Made by a program: the position numbers and the translations under genes
Notes under the pieces: model-generated
Told to the model about the DNA's origin: nothing
Database searches by the model: none
The model's input: only the letters and a program-made list of their open reading frames with translations
Shown here: positions 1 to 4,987 of the stretch, piece after piece
Layout: each line of letters begins with the position of its first letter
Position numbering within the stretch: position 1 is the first letter of the stretch
Origin: Gammaproteobacteria bacterium
Lineage (GTDB): Bacteria; Pseudomonadota; Gammaproteobacteria; Arenicellales; JAOTYS01
Length of the DNA: 12,715 nucleotides
Reading direction: 5' to 3'
Assembly: GCA_029861795.1 (NCBI GenBank)
Contig: JAOTYS010000090.1
Span: 1-12,715 of the forward strand

Positions 1-89
1 GAAACCACTTGGATTTGATATTCTATTATTGTTGAATTTTCGCTTAGGTCATCGCGTGCTCGACCGATGTCGAATGACACTTGTGAAGC

Positions 90-124
90 CGCACGGAGGC
101 GCGGGTAAACAGCGACTCCGTGCG
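90..124. repeat. Perfect 9-bp inverted repeat (hairpin)
   Basis: CGCACGGAG at 90-98 is matched by its exact reverse complement CTCCGTGCG at 116-124, with a 17-base loop. It lies 154 bases past the stop of the minus-strand binding-protein gene. No run of T follows on either strand, so it is not a classical intrinsic terminator. It could be a factor-dependent terminator, an RNA-stabilising 3' structure or part of an unrecognised element. The pairing is plainly visible; its function is unknown. Confidence 0.5.
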
Positions 125-159
125 TGAACGTCCTCAACAGAGTCGAGCATGGGTAGCGG

Positions 160-201
160 ACGGGCTCTGACGGGCTCTGTAGGTGCCTCACCAGAGAGCC
201 C
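160..201. repeat. 10-bp tandem repeat with adjoining hairpin
   Basis: ACGGGCTCTG occurs twice in direct tandem (160-169 and 170-179). GGGCTCT at 172-178, inside the second copy, can pair with AGAGCCC at 195-201. Within the loop, GGTG (182-185) can pair with CACC (189-192), giving a two-part stem. The first copy offers the same 7-base arm at 162-168, so two alternative foldings are possible. No T-run follows. The position downstream of the binding-protein gene allows a 3'-end structure, but no role can be assigned. Confidence 0.45.
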
Positions 202-277
202 ATCCCAGTGCCGCGGCTCATCCATGTACCCGACCTAACCGCTGACGCCATACCGATCGGCTACCGGCTGAGGCCCC

Positions 278-1888
278 TTAGGACTCGAACCACCAGCGGC
301 TGGCACCCCTGGCCCCGTCGATCTGCCAACTCGCGGCGAGATTGCCGGTGTGCTGCACGTTCTTGCGTCGTGCGTAGACGAAGTTTGCGAACATGGGAAT
401 GAGCGAACCCCCGTCATCGCGAAGGAGCTGGCACATCTCGCGGTACATCTCTGCTCGCTTCGCATCATCGAGCTCGGTCTTGGCCAAAAGCAGCAGCTCG
501 TTGAAGCGCGGGTTCTTCCAGTGCGTCTCGTTCCAGGCGGCGTCGTCCTTGTAGGCGAGGCTGAACATCACGTCCGGAGTGGGACGCGCGCCCCACTGCA
601 CCATGCACCAGGGCACGCTCAGCCACACGTCGGAGTAGTAACCGTCGTTCGGCTCGCGTTTCACATCGATGGTGATGCCGGCGGCCTTTGCCTGCTGGGC
701 ATACAGCACGCACAGGTCCACCGCCCCGGAATAGACGCTGTCCGCCACCGATATGCTGACCTTCAGGTTCTCCTTTCCGGCCTTCTTCAGAAGGCTCCTG
801 GCCTCGTCGGGGTCGTACTTGCGCTGCTCGATGTCCGGCCAATACGGCATGTTCGGCGAGACGTGGAAGTCGTTGCCCGGGATCGCGGTACCGAACGCGA
901 TCTTCTCGATGACCTCGTCGCGGTCCATGGCCAGCTTCAACGCGTTGCGAACGTTCACGTCGTCGAAGGGTGCGACGTCGACGAGCATGGGCATGGTGAC
1001 GGCGGAACCGCTGGGGACGTTGTCCACCTGGATGTTCGGGTCGCGCTGCAATAAGGCCAGTGTCTTCAGCTCGAGCTGGGTGACGGCGTCCACATCACCG
1101 GTCACCAGCGCTGTCTGACGCGCGTTCGGATCGTTCAGGACCGTGACCTCGACCTCGTCGAAATACGCGCCCTCGAGGTGCCATCCGTCATGCCGCACGA
1201 GATCGGCGCTGACGCCGAACTCGTTGTTGACGATTTTGTACGGACCGGCGCCATCGCCCGACTGCCAGTCGATGGTGCCGTCGTCATTCGAACGGCACAT
1301 CGGGATGTGGTAGTCCGTCATTAGCCACGGGAAATCGGCATTGCCGCCGGACAGCTTGACGGTGACGGAATGGTCGTCGTTCTTGACGATATCGGTGACA
1401 TCCTTGAGCAGCGCCGCTGCGGCCGAGGTGTTGCCCTCGCCGCGATGGTGGTTCAAGGAGGCGATGACATCCTCCGCCGTGAACGGTTTGCCGCTGTGAA
1501 ACGACGCGTCCTTGTTGAGCTGAAACGTCCACTCCGACGCATCGTCCGATGCGCTCCAGGAATCCGCCATGTCCGGCCCTAGCCCGTTCTCCGGGGTAAT
1601 CATGGTGAGATAGCTTCGATGGGTGTGGGCGAGCTGAATCGTCGAGAAGGTGACATAGGTGCCCGGGTCGTAGGTGTCGGACGTGTTCCCATCGTGCGAA
1701 CCGAGCCGGAACTTGCCGCCCTTTTTAGGGGTGGCGGCCAGCACGTCGGTGCTCCACAGAACAGAAGCGGCCGAGACCGTCATCCCAGCCGCAATGGAAT
1801 ACTGAATGAACTCTCGCCGGCTCAGGCGGCCGCTTCTGCCGTCGGCCGTCATGAGCTCGATGAGTTTGGAACGAGATTTGTGCTGCAT
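278..1888 (-). CDS. Tat-exported ABC transporter substrate-binding protein, family 5 (peptide/nickel type)
   Basis: A 536-residue periplasmic solute-binding protein of the DppA/OppA-like family (SBP_bac_5), which captures peptides or other small ligands for an ABC importer. The N-terminus has a twin-arginine motif S-R-R-E-F-I-Q (residues 23-29), a hydrophobic stretch (about 30-46) and a likely signal peptidase site near A51/A52, so it is probably exported folded by Tat. The mature part begins GGKFRLG and carries the family pattern W-T-F-Q-L followed by FHSGKPFTAEDV. The start at 1888 is chosen over an in-frame ATG at 1993 because GGAGGGGAG lies 5 bases upstream and it places the Tat motif correctly. 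No permease or ATPase genes adjoin it. By eye it is more GC-rich, with more G/C third positions, than the genes to the right. The ligand cannot be told from sequence alone. Confidence 0.93.
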   Translation of the reverse strand: MQHKSRSKLIELMTADGRSGRLSRREFIQYSIAAGMTVSAASVLWSTDVLAATPKKGGKFRLGSHDGNTSDTYDPGTYVTFSTIQLAHTHRSYLTMITPENGLGPDMADSWSASDDASEWTFQLNKDASFHSGKPFTAEDVIASLNHHRGEGNTSAAAALLKDVTDIVKNDDHSVTVKLSGGNADFPWLMTDYHIPMCRSNDDGTIDWQSGDGAGPYKIVNNEFGVSADLVRHDGWHLEGAYFDEVEVTVLNDPNARQTALVTGDVDAVTQLELKTLALLQRDPNIQVDNVPSGSAVTMPMLVDVAPFDDVNVRNALKLAMDRDEVIEKIAFGTAIPGNDFHVSPNMPYWPDIEQRKYDPDEARSLLKKAGKENLKVSISVADSVYSGAVDLCVLYAQQAKAAGITIDVKREPNDGYYSDVWLSVPWCMVQWGARPTPDVMFSLAYKDDAAWNETHWKNPRFNELLLLAKTELDDAKRAEMYREMCQLLRDDGGSLIPMFANFVYARRKNVQHTGNLAASWQIDGARGASRWWFES

Positions 1889-1893
1889 GGTAA

Positions 1894-1902
1894 CTCCCCT
1901 CC
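1894..1902 (-). promoter_or_regulatory. Strong ribosome binding site deciding the binding-protein start
   Basis: On the minus strand GGAGGGGAG precedes the ATG at 1888 by 5 bases. This Shine-Dalgarno sequence fixes the start there rather than at 1993, where the extra 35 residues would sit ahead of the Tat signal and look unlike a signal peptide. Confidence 0.8.
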
Positions 1903-2083
1903 GGTATTGGGTTCTGTTAGTTCGATCTGCGTAAGATCCAAGCTCGAGGTACTTACCCGAAGCCTGTGCGCGGCTGACAGTTGAACAATCCACAGGTCCC
2001 GCGAATCGCGCTTGTCGCTCGCGCCAAACGGGGCCGGGGAATCCACTCAGGCTAGCCGCGTTTTTCGTACGCTACTTGTTTGA

Positions 2084-2112
2084 ACTTTACGGCTCGCCCG
2101 TTACTGCGTCAA
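2084..2112 (-). promoter_or_regulatory. Predicted sigma70-like promoter for the binding-protein gene
   Basis: On the minus strand TTGACG (2107-2112) is followed after 17 bases by TAAAGT (2084-2089). The -35 matches 5 of 6 consensus bases and the -10 matches 4 of 6, at ideal spacing. Transcription would start near 2077, leaving about 190 nt of leader before the ATG at 1888. The palindrome ATTACGTAAT (2138-2147) lies about 25 bases upstream of the -35 and could bind a regulator. This is a pattern match only. Confidence 0.45.
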
Positions 2113-2246
2113 GCAAATGTCGGTTTGGCGGGGGTTTATTACGTAATCTTAATGAAACATCATCGTCTCTAGACGTTCGATTCCCGCTTCCTTGCGATAT
2201 TTCGTCGTCAGTTCGCCTACTCCACTACACAACTTGACTGGTGTGG

Positions 2247-2271
2247 CCGGCTCTTTTCCGGGATCAGCCGG
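2247..2271. repeat. 6-bp inverted repeat CCGGCT/AGCCGG
   Basis: CCGGCT (2247-2252) and AGCCGG (2266-2271) form a perfect GC-rich stem with a 13-base loop. It lies about 107 bases past the glutaredoxin stop. Neither strand continues with a T-run, so it may be a weak or factor-dependent terminator, or have no function. Confidence 0.3.
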
Positions 2272-2344
2272 AGGTAGTATAGGCGGCCGTCATGGGTGCA
2301 CTCGGTACGCGATGGGTCATCAATCAAGCGTCAATGCCTTTGGC

Positions 2345-2360
2345 GTCTAGTGGACTAGAC
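2345..2360 (-). terminator. Possible transcript-end hairpin after glutaredoxin
   Basis: GTCTAG (2345-2350) and CTAGAC (2355-2360) form a perfect 6-bp stem around a 4-base loop, 17 bases past the glutaredoxin stop on the minus strand. The next bases on that strand are GCCAAAGG, not a T-run, so it is a poor intrinsic terminator. It may instead protect the 3' end or act with Rho. Confidence 0.3.
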
Positions 2361-2377
2361 TGCTCAAGCCACTCCAT

Positions 2378-2635
2378 CTATCGACTACCTAACATTTTGT
2401 TGAGACGACTATCAGCATCGAGGGTCTGCAGATCTTCGAAGCCGCCAATATGCTCGCCGTCGACAAAGATCTGGGGGATGGATCGGGTTCGTGGCAAACG
2501 GCGCATCAATTCGGTTCGATGCTGTTGATCGGAAATATCCAGGTCCTGGTAGCTAAGGCCTTTCTGGTCGAGGATTTCCTTGGCCTGTTTGCAGTATCCG
2601 CATTGTGGTCCAGAAAAGATCTCAATTTTTGCCAT
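2378..2635 (-). CDS. Glutaredoxin, class I-like, with CGYC active site
   Basis: An 85-residue glutaredoxin, the usual size of GrxC-type proteins, expected to act in the cytoplasm as a glutathione-dependent thiol-disulfide reductase or deglutathionylase. Visible features are the active site C12-G-Y-C15 near the N-terminus, the cis-proline in R51-S-I-P54 followed by QIFVDG, and the glutathione-binding G64-G65-F stretch. The usual class I centre is CPYC, so proline is replaced by glycine, which is found in the CGFS centre of class II; the rest of the protein is class I-like. The start has AAAGG a few bases upstream. It lies 35 bp after the AhpD-like gene on the same strand and is probably co-transcribed, so it may regenerate the thiols of that enzyme or of its substrates. 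Confidence 0.92.
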   Translation of the reverse strand: MAKIEIFSGPQCGYCKQAKEILDQKGLSYQDLDISDQQHRTELMRRLPRTRSIPQIFVDGEHIGGFEDLQTLDADSRLNKMLGSR

Positions 2636-2670
2636 GGCTACCTTTGAACTGCGGATTTCTAGTGAGAGGC

Positions 2671-3249
2671 TTAAGCAGCGTGATGTGGCACGTGCAGTAT
2701 GGGATTGATACCTGAAAAAACAGGCTCAAGGGCTACTCCGAGCGCATCACCGAACTTGCTTATAGCGATGTATTGGGTGATGGTGAATACCGCCTCCACG
2801 ATCTGCGGCTCGGTAAAATGCTTATGCAGTCGATCCCATAGCTCCTTCGGCACCCGGTTGGCGTCGACCCCGATCTGCACCGTCAAGTCCAGCAACGCCT
2901 TCTCCGCGTCGGTGAAATGTGGGCTGGTGTTATAGCGATCATTACCGATGTCGGCGATCTTCTCTTCTGAGATCCCCAGACGTTTGCTCAAGGTCTCGTG
3001 CTGCACCACGCAGTACTGACAGTCGTTTCTGTGGGTGGCCTTGAGAATGATGAGCTCTTTGGTGACCCAGTCGAGCTCCCCGTCCTTAAGAATGGCCATA
3101 ACGAGATCGGTAAACACGGTGCCGAGCTCTGGGGTGTGACCGAACACCTTAAAGATATTCAACAGCAACTCAAAACGTGCTTCTGCTTTGTCATAGAAAG
3201 CGTTGGTCGCGGCGTCTGCTTTCTCACGTTCAACATAAGAAACCGACAT
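2671..3249 (-). CDS. AhpD-like / carboxymuconolactone decarboxylase family protein with CxxC
   Basis: A 192-residue protein of the carboxymuconolactone decarboxylase/AhpD superfamily. It carries the AhpD-type redox signature: E65 in the helix KELIILK, then C77-Q-Y-C80 and H84 (CVVQHE). In AhpD these residues form a proton-relay and disulfide centre that reduces peroxides or passes electrons to a peroxiredoxin. Presence of both cysteines argues for a redox role rather than true decarboxylation. No signal peptide is seen, so it is cytoplasmic. The start is supported by AAAGGAGGAAA (3254-3264), with AGGAGG 7 bases upstream of the ATG. It heads a two-gene operon with the glutaredoxin and diverges from the TetR regulator across a shared promoter region, the usual arrangement for a repressor and its target. 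The exact substrate is unknown. Confidence 0.88.
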   Translation of the reverse strand: MSVSYVEREKADAATNAFYDKAEARFELLLNIFKVFGHTPELGTVFTDLVMAILKDGELDWVTKELIILKATHRNDCQYCVVQHETLSKRLGISEEKIADIGNDRYNTSPHFTDAEKALLDLTVQIGVDANRVPKELWDRLHKHFTEPQIVEAVFTITQYIAISKFGDALGVALEPVFSGINPILHVPHHAA

Positions 3250-3253
3250 TGCA

Positions 3254-3264
3254 TTTCCTCCTTT
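3254..3264 (-). promoter_or_regulatory. Strong ribosome binding site of the AhpD-like gene
   Basis: AAAGGAGGAAA on the minus strand, with AGGAGG 7 bases before the ATG at 3249. It supports this start and suggests high translation when the operon is expressed. Confidence 0.75.
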
Positions 3265-3273
3265 GGGCTAGGT

Positions 3274-3285
3274 ATTTTCGAAAAT
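3274..3285. promoter_or_regulatory. Perfect palindrome ATTTTCGAAAAT in the divergent promoter region
   Basis: A self-complementary 12-bp sequence in the leader of the AhpD-like gene, between its predicted promoter and its ribosome binding site. It could be an operator half or a small RNA structure; AT-rich palindromes also arise by chance, so confidence is low. Confidence 0.3.
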
Positions 3286-3313
3286 TCAAACGTAGTCTTG
3301 AATAATTTTGGGG

Positions 3314-3329
3314 CGTTTGCTACAAAACG
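3314..3329. promoter_or_regulatory. Inverted repeat CGTTT-N6-AAACG near the predicted -10 of ahpD/grx
   Basis: CGTTT (3314-3318) and AAACG (3325-3329) flank a 6-base centre. On the minus strand this ends at the predicted -10 box and covers the likely transcription start of the AhpD-like gene, where a repressor would block initiation. It shares a GTTT/AAAC arm pattern with the candidate at 3344-3360. Confidence 0.35.
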
Positions 3330-3358
3330 TTTTTATAGCACGTGTTTCAAATTGTCAA
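3330..3358 (-). promoter_or_regulatory. Predicted sigma70-like promoter of the AhpD-like/glutaredoxin operon
   Basis: On the minus strand a perfect TTGACA -35 (3353-3358) is followed after 17 bases by TAAAAA (3330-3335). A better-looking TATAAA (3332-3337) lies at 15-base spacing. Either gives a plausible promoter with about 75 nt of leader to the ATG at 3249. The -35 lies inside the candidate operator at 3344-3360, which suggests repression, probably by the divergent TetR protein. Confidence 0.55.
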
Positions 3359-3360
3359 AC
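3344..3360. promoter_or_regulatory. Candidate TetR operator (imperfect 17-bp palindrome) over the -35 box
   Basis: GTTTCAAATTGTCAAAC has matching GTTT/AAAC ends and partial inner symmetry (6 of 8 positions pair). Its length and placement over the TTGACA box of the AhpD-like operon are typical of TetR-family operators in divergent regulator-target pairs. It is inferred from position and symmetry only. Confidence 0.4.
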
Positions 3361-3379
3361 TGTTTAGCCGAGAGCAGTT

Positions 3380-3391
3380 CTGAGATCTCAG
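3380..3391. promoter_or_regulatory. Perfect palindrome CTGAGATCTCAG upstream of the TetR gene
   Basis: A 12-bp exact palindrome ending 19 bases before the GTG start of the TetR regulator and just ahead of its ribosome binding site. A protein bound here would block regulator expression, so it could be an autoregulatory site. Alternatively it is a small RNA hairpin or chance. Confidence 0.35.
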
Positions 3392-3410
3392 CCGAGGAAG
3401 TATTGACGCC

Positions 3411-4058
3411 GTGGAACCAGGAACCAGAACACAGCAACAGACCATGAATAGGCTGCGCGGTCGGCCGCGCGGCTTTAAAATCGAGAAGGCCCTCGATGCT
3501 GCCCTCGAGCTGTTTTGGAAACAAGGCTACTCCAACACCACCACTCGCGAGTTAGAGACCAACTTAGGTCTCAGCCAGTCGAGTATTTACAATACATTTG
3601 GTTGCAAACGTGATCTGCTGGCGGCGGCACTAGACCGCTATGAGGCGATTACGGACCGAGAGTTGCTCGGCCCGCTGGAACAATCTGATAAGGGTCTTGC
3701 CTCCATAGAAACCTTTTTCGATGCCCTGCAGCATTGGGTTACCCATCAGGGCAGGCGCGGTTGCATGCTTATCAATATGATGGCCGAAGATGGCGGAGAA
3801 ACGGATGCTATCGCGAAACGTGCACGCAGTTATCGTACGCGGGTGCGCAACGCGTTACGTGACGCCTTGGTCAGAGCCGTGAAGGACGGCGAAACCGCGG
3901 ATAACGCATTAGAGGATCGGGCTGATCTGCTGCTTGGTCTTGTTCTTGGCCTCAACATCGCCGCTAGGGCTCGGGCGTCGGACGCAGAGCTTCGCACACT
4001 GTTTGATGCGGTGCGCACTCAGATCCGAAGTTGGGCTTTGGTCGAACCGGTGTCGTGA
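3411..4058 (+). CDS. TetR/AcrR-family transcriptional regulator of the redox module
   Basis: A 215-residue TetR-family regulator (204 from the alternative start). The N-terminal DNA-binding domain (about 24-72) has the pattern ALELFWKQGY, then the recognition-helix region LGLSQSSIYNTFG with K66 capping the domain. The C-terminal ligand domain contains R116-G-C118-M-L. A Gly-Cys at this place is also present in NemR of E. coli, where that cysteine senses electrophiles and hypochlorous species; C65 is a second cysteine. The start is a GTG at 3411 with GAGGAAG (3394-3400) upstream; the ATG at 3444 has no visible ribosome binding site but would give a more typical TetR length. It diverges from the AhpD-like/glutaredoxin operon and is followed after 6 bp by a DsbA-like gene, so it probably controls both. 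The inducer is unknown; redox sensing is inference. Confidence 0.9.
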   Translation: MEPGTRTQQQTMNRLRGRPRGFKIEKALDAALELFWKQGYSNTTTRELETNLGLSQSSIYNTFGCKRDLLAAALDRYEAITDRELLGPLEQSDKGLASIETFFDALQHWVTHQGRRGCMLINMMAEDGGETDAIAKRARSYRTRVRNALRDALVRAVKDGETADNALEDRADLLLGLVLGLNIAARARASDAELRTLFDAVRTQIRSWALVEPVS

Positions 4059-4064
4059 ATCGGC

Positions 4065-4718
4065 ATGTCCAAGGCAAATGAGCTGGTCTATGTCGCCGAC
4101 CCTATGTGCTCCTGGTGCTGGGGATTCTCTCCGGTGGTCAAGTCAATTGTTAACCACTTCGCCGACCGCGCACCAGTAGCCGTTATCGCGGGTGGATTAG
4201 CCCCGGACACAACCGAGCCCATGGACGAGCGCGCCAGATCTGTGGTTCGAGAACACTGGGACCACGTTCACGAGGCTACGGGACAACCTTTTGATTACGG
4301 ATTTTTCGAGCGCCATCAGTTTGTGTATAACACCGAACTGCCCTGCCGCGCCTTGATTAGCGCACGGATGTTGCAACCTGACTTGGCTCTAACCTTTCTT
4401 AACCATCTCCATGCTGCCTTCTATCGCGATAATCGCGACATTACCAATGCGGCAACGCTTTGCGATCTCGCGGTGACCTGTGGATTAGACCCCGGCCAGT
4501 TTGCTCAGGCGTTGCACGGCGAGGAGACGCTTCAGGCCACACAGCGAGACTTTGGTCTATCTCGAGCCATGGGGATCATCGGCTTTCCGAGCCTCATCGG
4601 TAATGATGGGGAACGGTTGACTGTTATTAGTATCGGTTATCGGCCATGGGAGTCTGTTGAGCGTTTTATCGATATGTGGCTCACCACGGGAATCAAGTCC
4701 ACTTCATCCGGTCGTTAA
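4065..4718 (+). CDS. Cytoplasmic DsbA-family thiol-disulfide oxidoreductase (FrnE-like)
   Basis: A 217-residue DsbA-family protein with a thioredoxin fold and helical insert. The active site C15-S-W-C18 sits in D12-P-M-C-S-W-C-W-G, right after the first strand, and the cis-proline is P175 in G-F-P-S. There is no signal peptide, so unlike periplasmic DsbA it should act in the cytoplasm, as do FrnE-like and predicted disulfide isomerase relatives. Other cysteines occur at C94, C133 and C139. It starts 6 bases after the TetR stop, with no clear ribosome binding site of its own, so translation is probably coupled. Shared location with two other CxxC proteins suggests it repairs or rearranges protein disulfides, or handles glutathione adducts. 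It ends directly at an intrinsic terminator. Substrate unknown. Confidence 0.88.
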   Translation: MSKANELVYVADPMCSWCWGFSPVVKSIVNHFADRAPVAVIAGGLAPDTTEPMDERARSVVREHWDHVHEATGQPFDYGFFERHQFVYNTELPCRALISARMLQPDLALTFLNHLHAAFYRDNRDITNAATLCDLAVTCGLDPGQFAQALHGEETLQATQRDFGLSRAMGIIGFPSLIGNDGERLTVISIGYRPWESVERFIDMWLTTGIKSTSSGR

Positions 4719-4750
4719 CCCAATCTAGGTTGCGGATTGGGGTCATTTTT
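4719..4750 (+). terminator. Intrinsic terminator of the TetR-DsbA unit
   Basis: CCCAATC (4719-4725) pairs with GATTGGG (4735-4741) around a 9-base loop, and the sequence continues with GTCATTTTT. The stem starts on the base after the stop codon. This is a standard Rho-independent terminator for the plus-strand unit. It lacks a T-run on the minus strand, so it does not serve the facing RND operon. Confidence 0.85.
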
Positions 4751-4987
4751 ATACTTACAGTTTACTTGAAATTCCCCTTATATCTATCTGTGTTAAATAG
4801 GAAAATATAGTTCCCCTTGAGTGTTGGTGCAGGTGTGAGCTCGCGAGTCAGAAAACAAATCGACCACTCTACAGATGAACCTGGTGCACGGCCACACGGA
4901 CGCGATCACTGATCAGAGACGCCCGTAGACTGTTCCAACACGGTCCACTGAAAAACGGAAATAGATTGAGCCGAAGTTTAAGCGAGG
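4751..4987. other. 237-bp convergent intergenic region, no gene seen
   Basis: This stretch lies between the end of the plus-strand DsbA-like gene and the end of the minus-strand RND gene. It is AT-rich at the left (to about 4815) and balanced at the right. TTCCCCTT occurs twice, at 4772-4779 and 4811-4818, 39 bases apart. GATCACTGATC (4904-4914) is an odd-centred palindrome. No convincing terminator for the RND operon is visible, nor any coding frame. Confidence 0.4.

Larger units (their letters stand above)
1..277. other. Non-coding flank downstream of the substrate-binding protein gene
   Basis: No convincing gene lies in this stretch. The first 45 bases are AT-rich and the rest is GC-rich. 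It holds a perfect 9-bp inverted repeat (90-124) and a tandem repeat with an adjoining hairpin (160-201), listed separately. No permease or ATPase gene of a peptide ABC transporter begins here, so the upstream binding-protein gene is not immediately followed by its usual partners. A 57-codon open frame on the minus strand (about 223 down to 50) runs through the repeats and has only a weak ribosome binding site, so it is not called as a gene. Confidence 0.5.
1889..2377. other. 489-bp intergenic region: long leader and promoter region, no gene seen
   Basis: This stretch separates the glutaredoxin stop from the binding-protein start; both genes read on the minus strand. It contains a plausible sigma70 promoter (2084-2112), which implies a leader of about 190 nt. 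It also holds a 10-bp palindrome ATTACGTAAT at 2138-2147 just upstream of that promoter, and two hairpins nearer the glutaredoxin gene (2247-2271 and 2345-2360). No coding frame with a credible start is visible. The leader matches no riboswitch or attenuator known to me. Confidence 0.5.

Noticed and set aside
50..223. 57-codon minus-strand open frame starting near 223
   Set aside because: Weak ribosome binding site, odd composition caused by the repeats it runs through, and no recognisable motif.
270..310. GGTTCGAGTCC on the minus strand, like a tRNA T-arm
   Set aside because: It lies in the last codons of the binding-protein gene, the flanking bases do not form a T stem, and no matching acceptor or anticodon arm is found upstream.
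350..1054. Long plus-strand open frame (234 codons) opposite the binding-protein gene
   Set aside because: It is the antisense shadow of a GC-rich gene with a clear family match; its translation shows no domain and low complexity.
1889..1993. N-terminal extension of the binding protein to an ATG at 1993
   Set aside because: It would place 35 extra residues before the Tat signal and bypass the strong ribosome binding site at 1894-1902.
2160..2200. GTTCGATTCCC on the plus strand, like a tRNA T-arm or attachment site
   Set aside because: The stem bases do not pair, there is no cloverleaf upstream, and no integrase or direct repeat is nearby.
2998..3447. 149-codon plus-strand open frame opposite the AhpD-like gene and across the divergent promoter region
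   Set aside because: Its frame is antisense to a clear AhpD-family gene, and its end runs through the promoter region and the TetR start without any motif.
4772..4818. Two TTCCCCTT direct repeats 39 bases apart
   Set aside because: Only 8 bases each, in a convergent terminator region where regulatory sites are not expected; chance is the simplest explanation.
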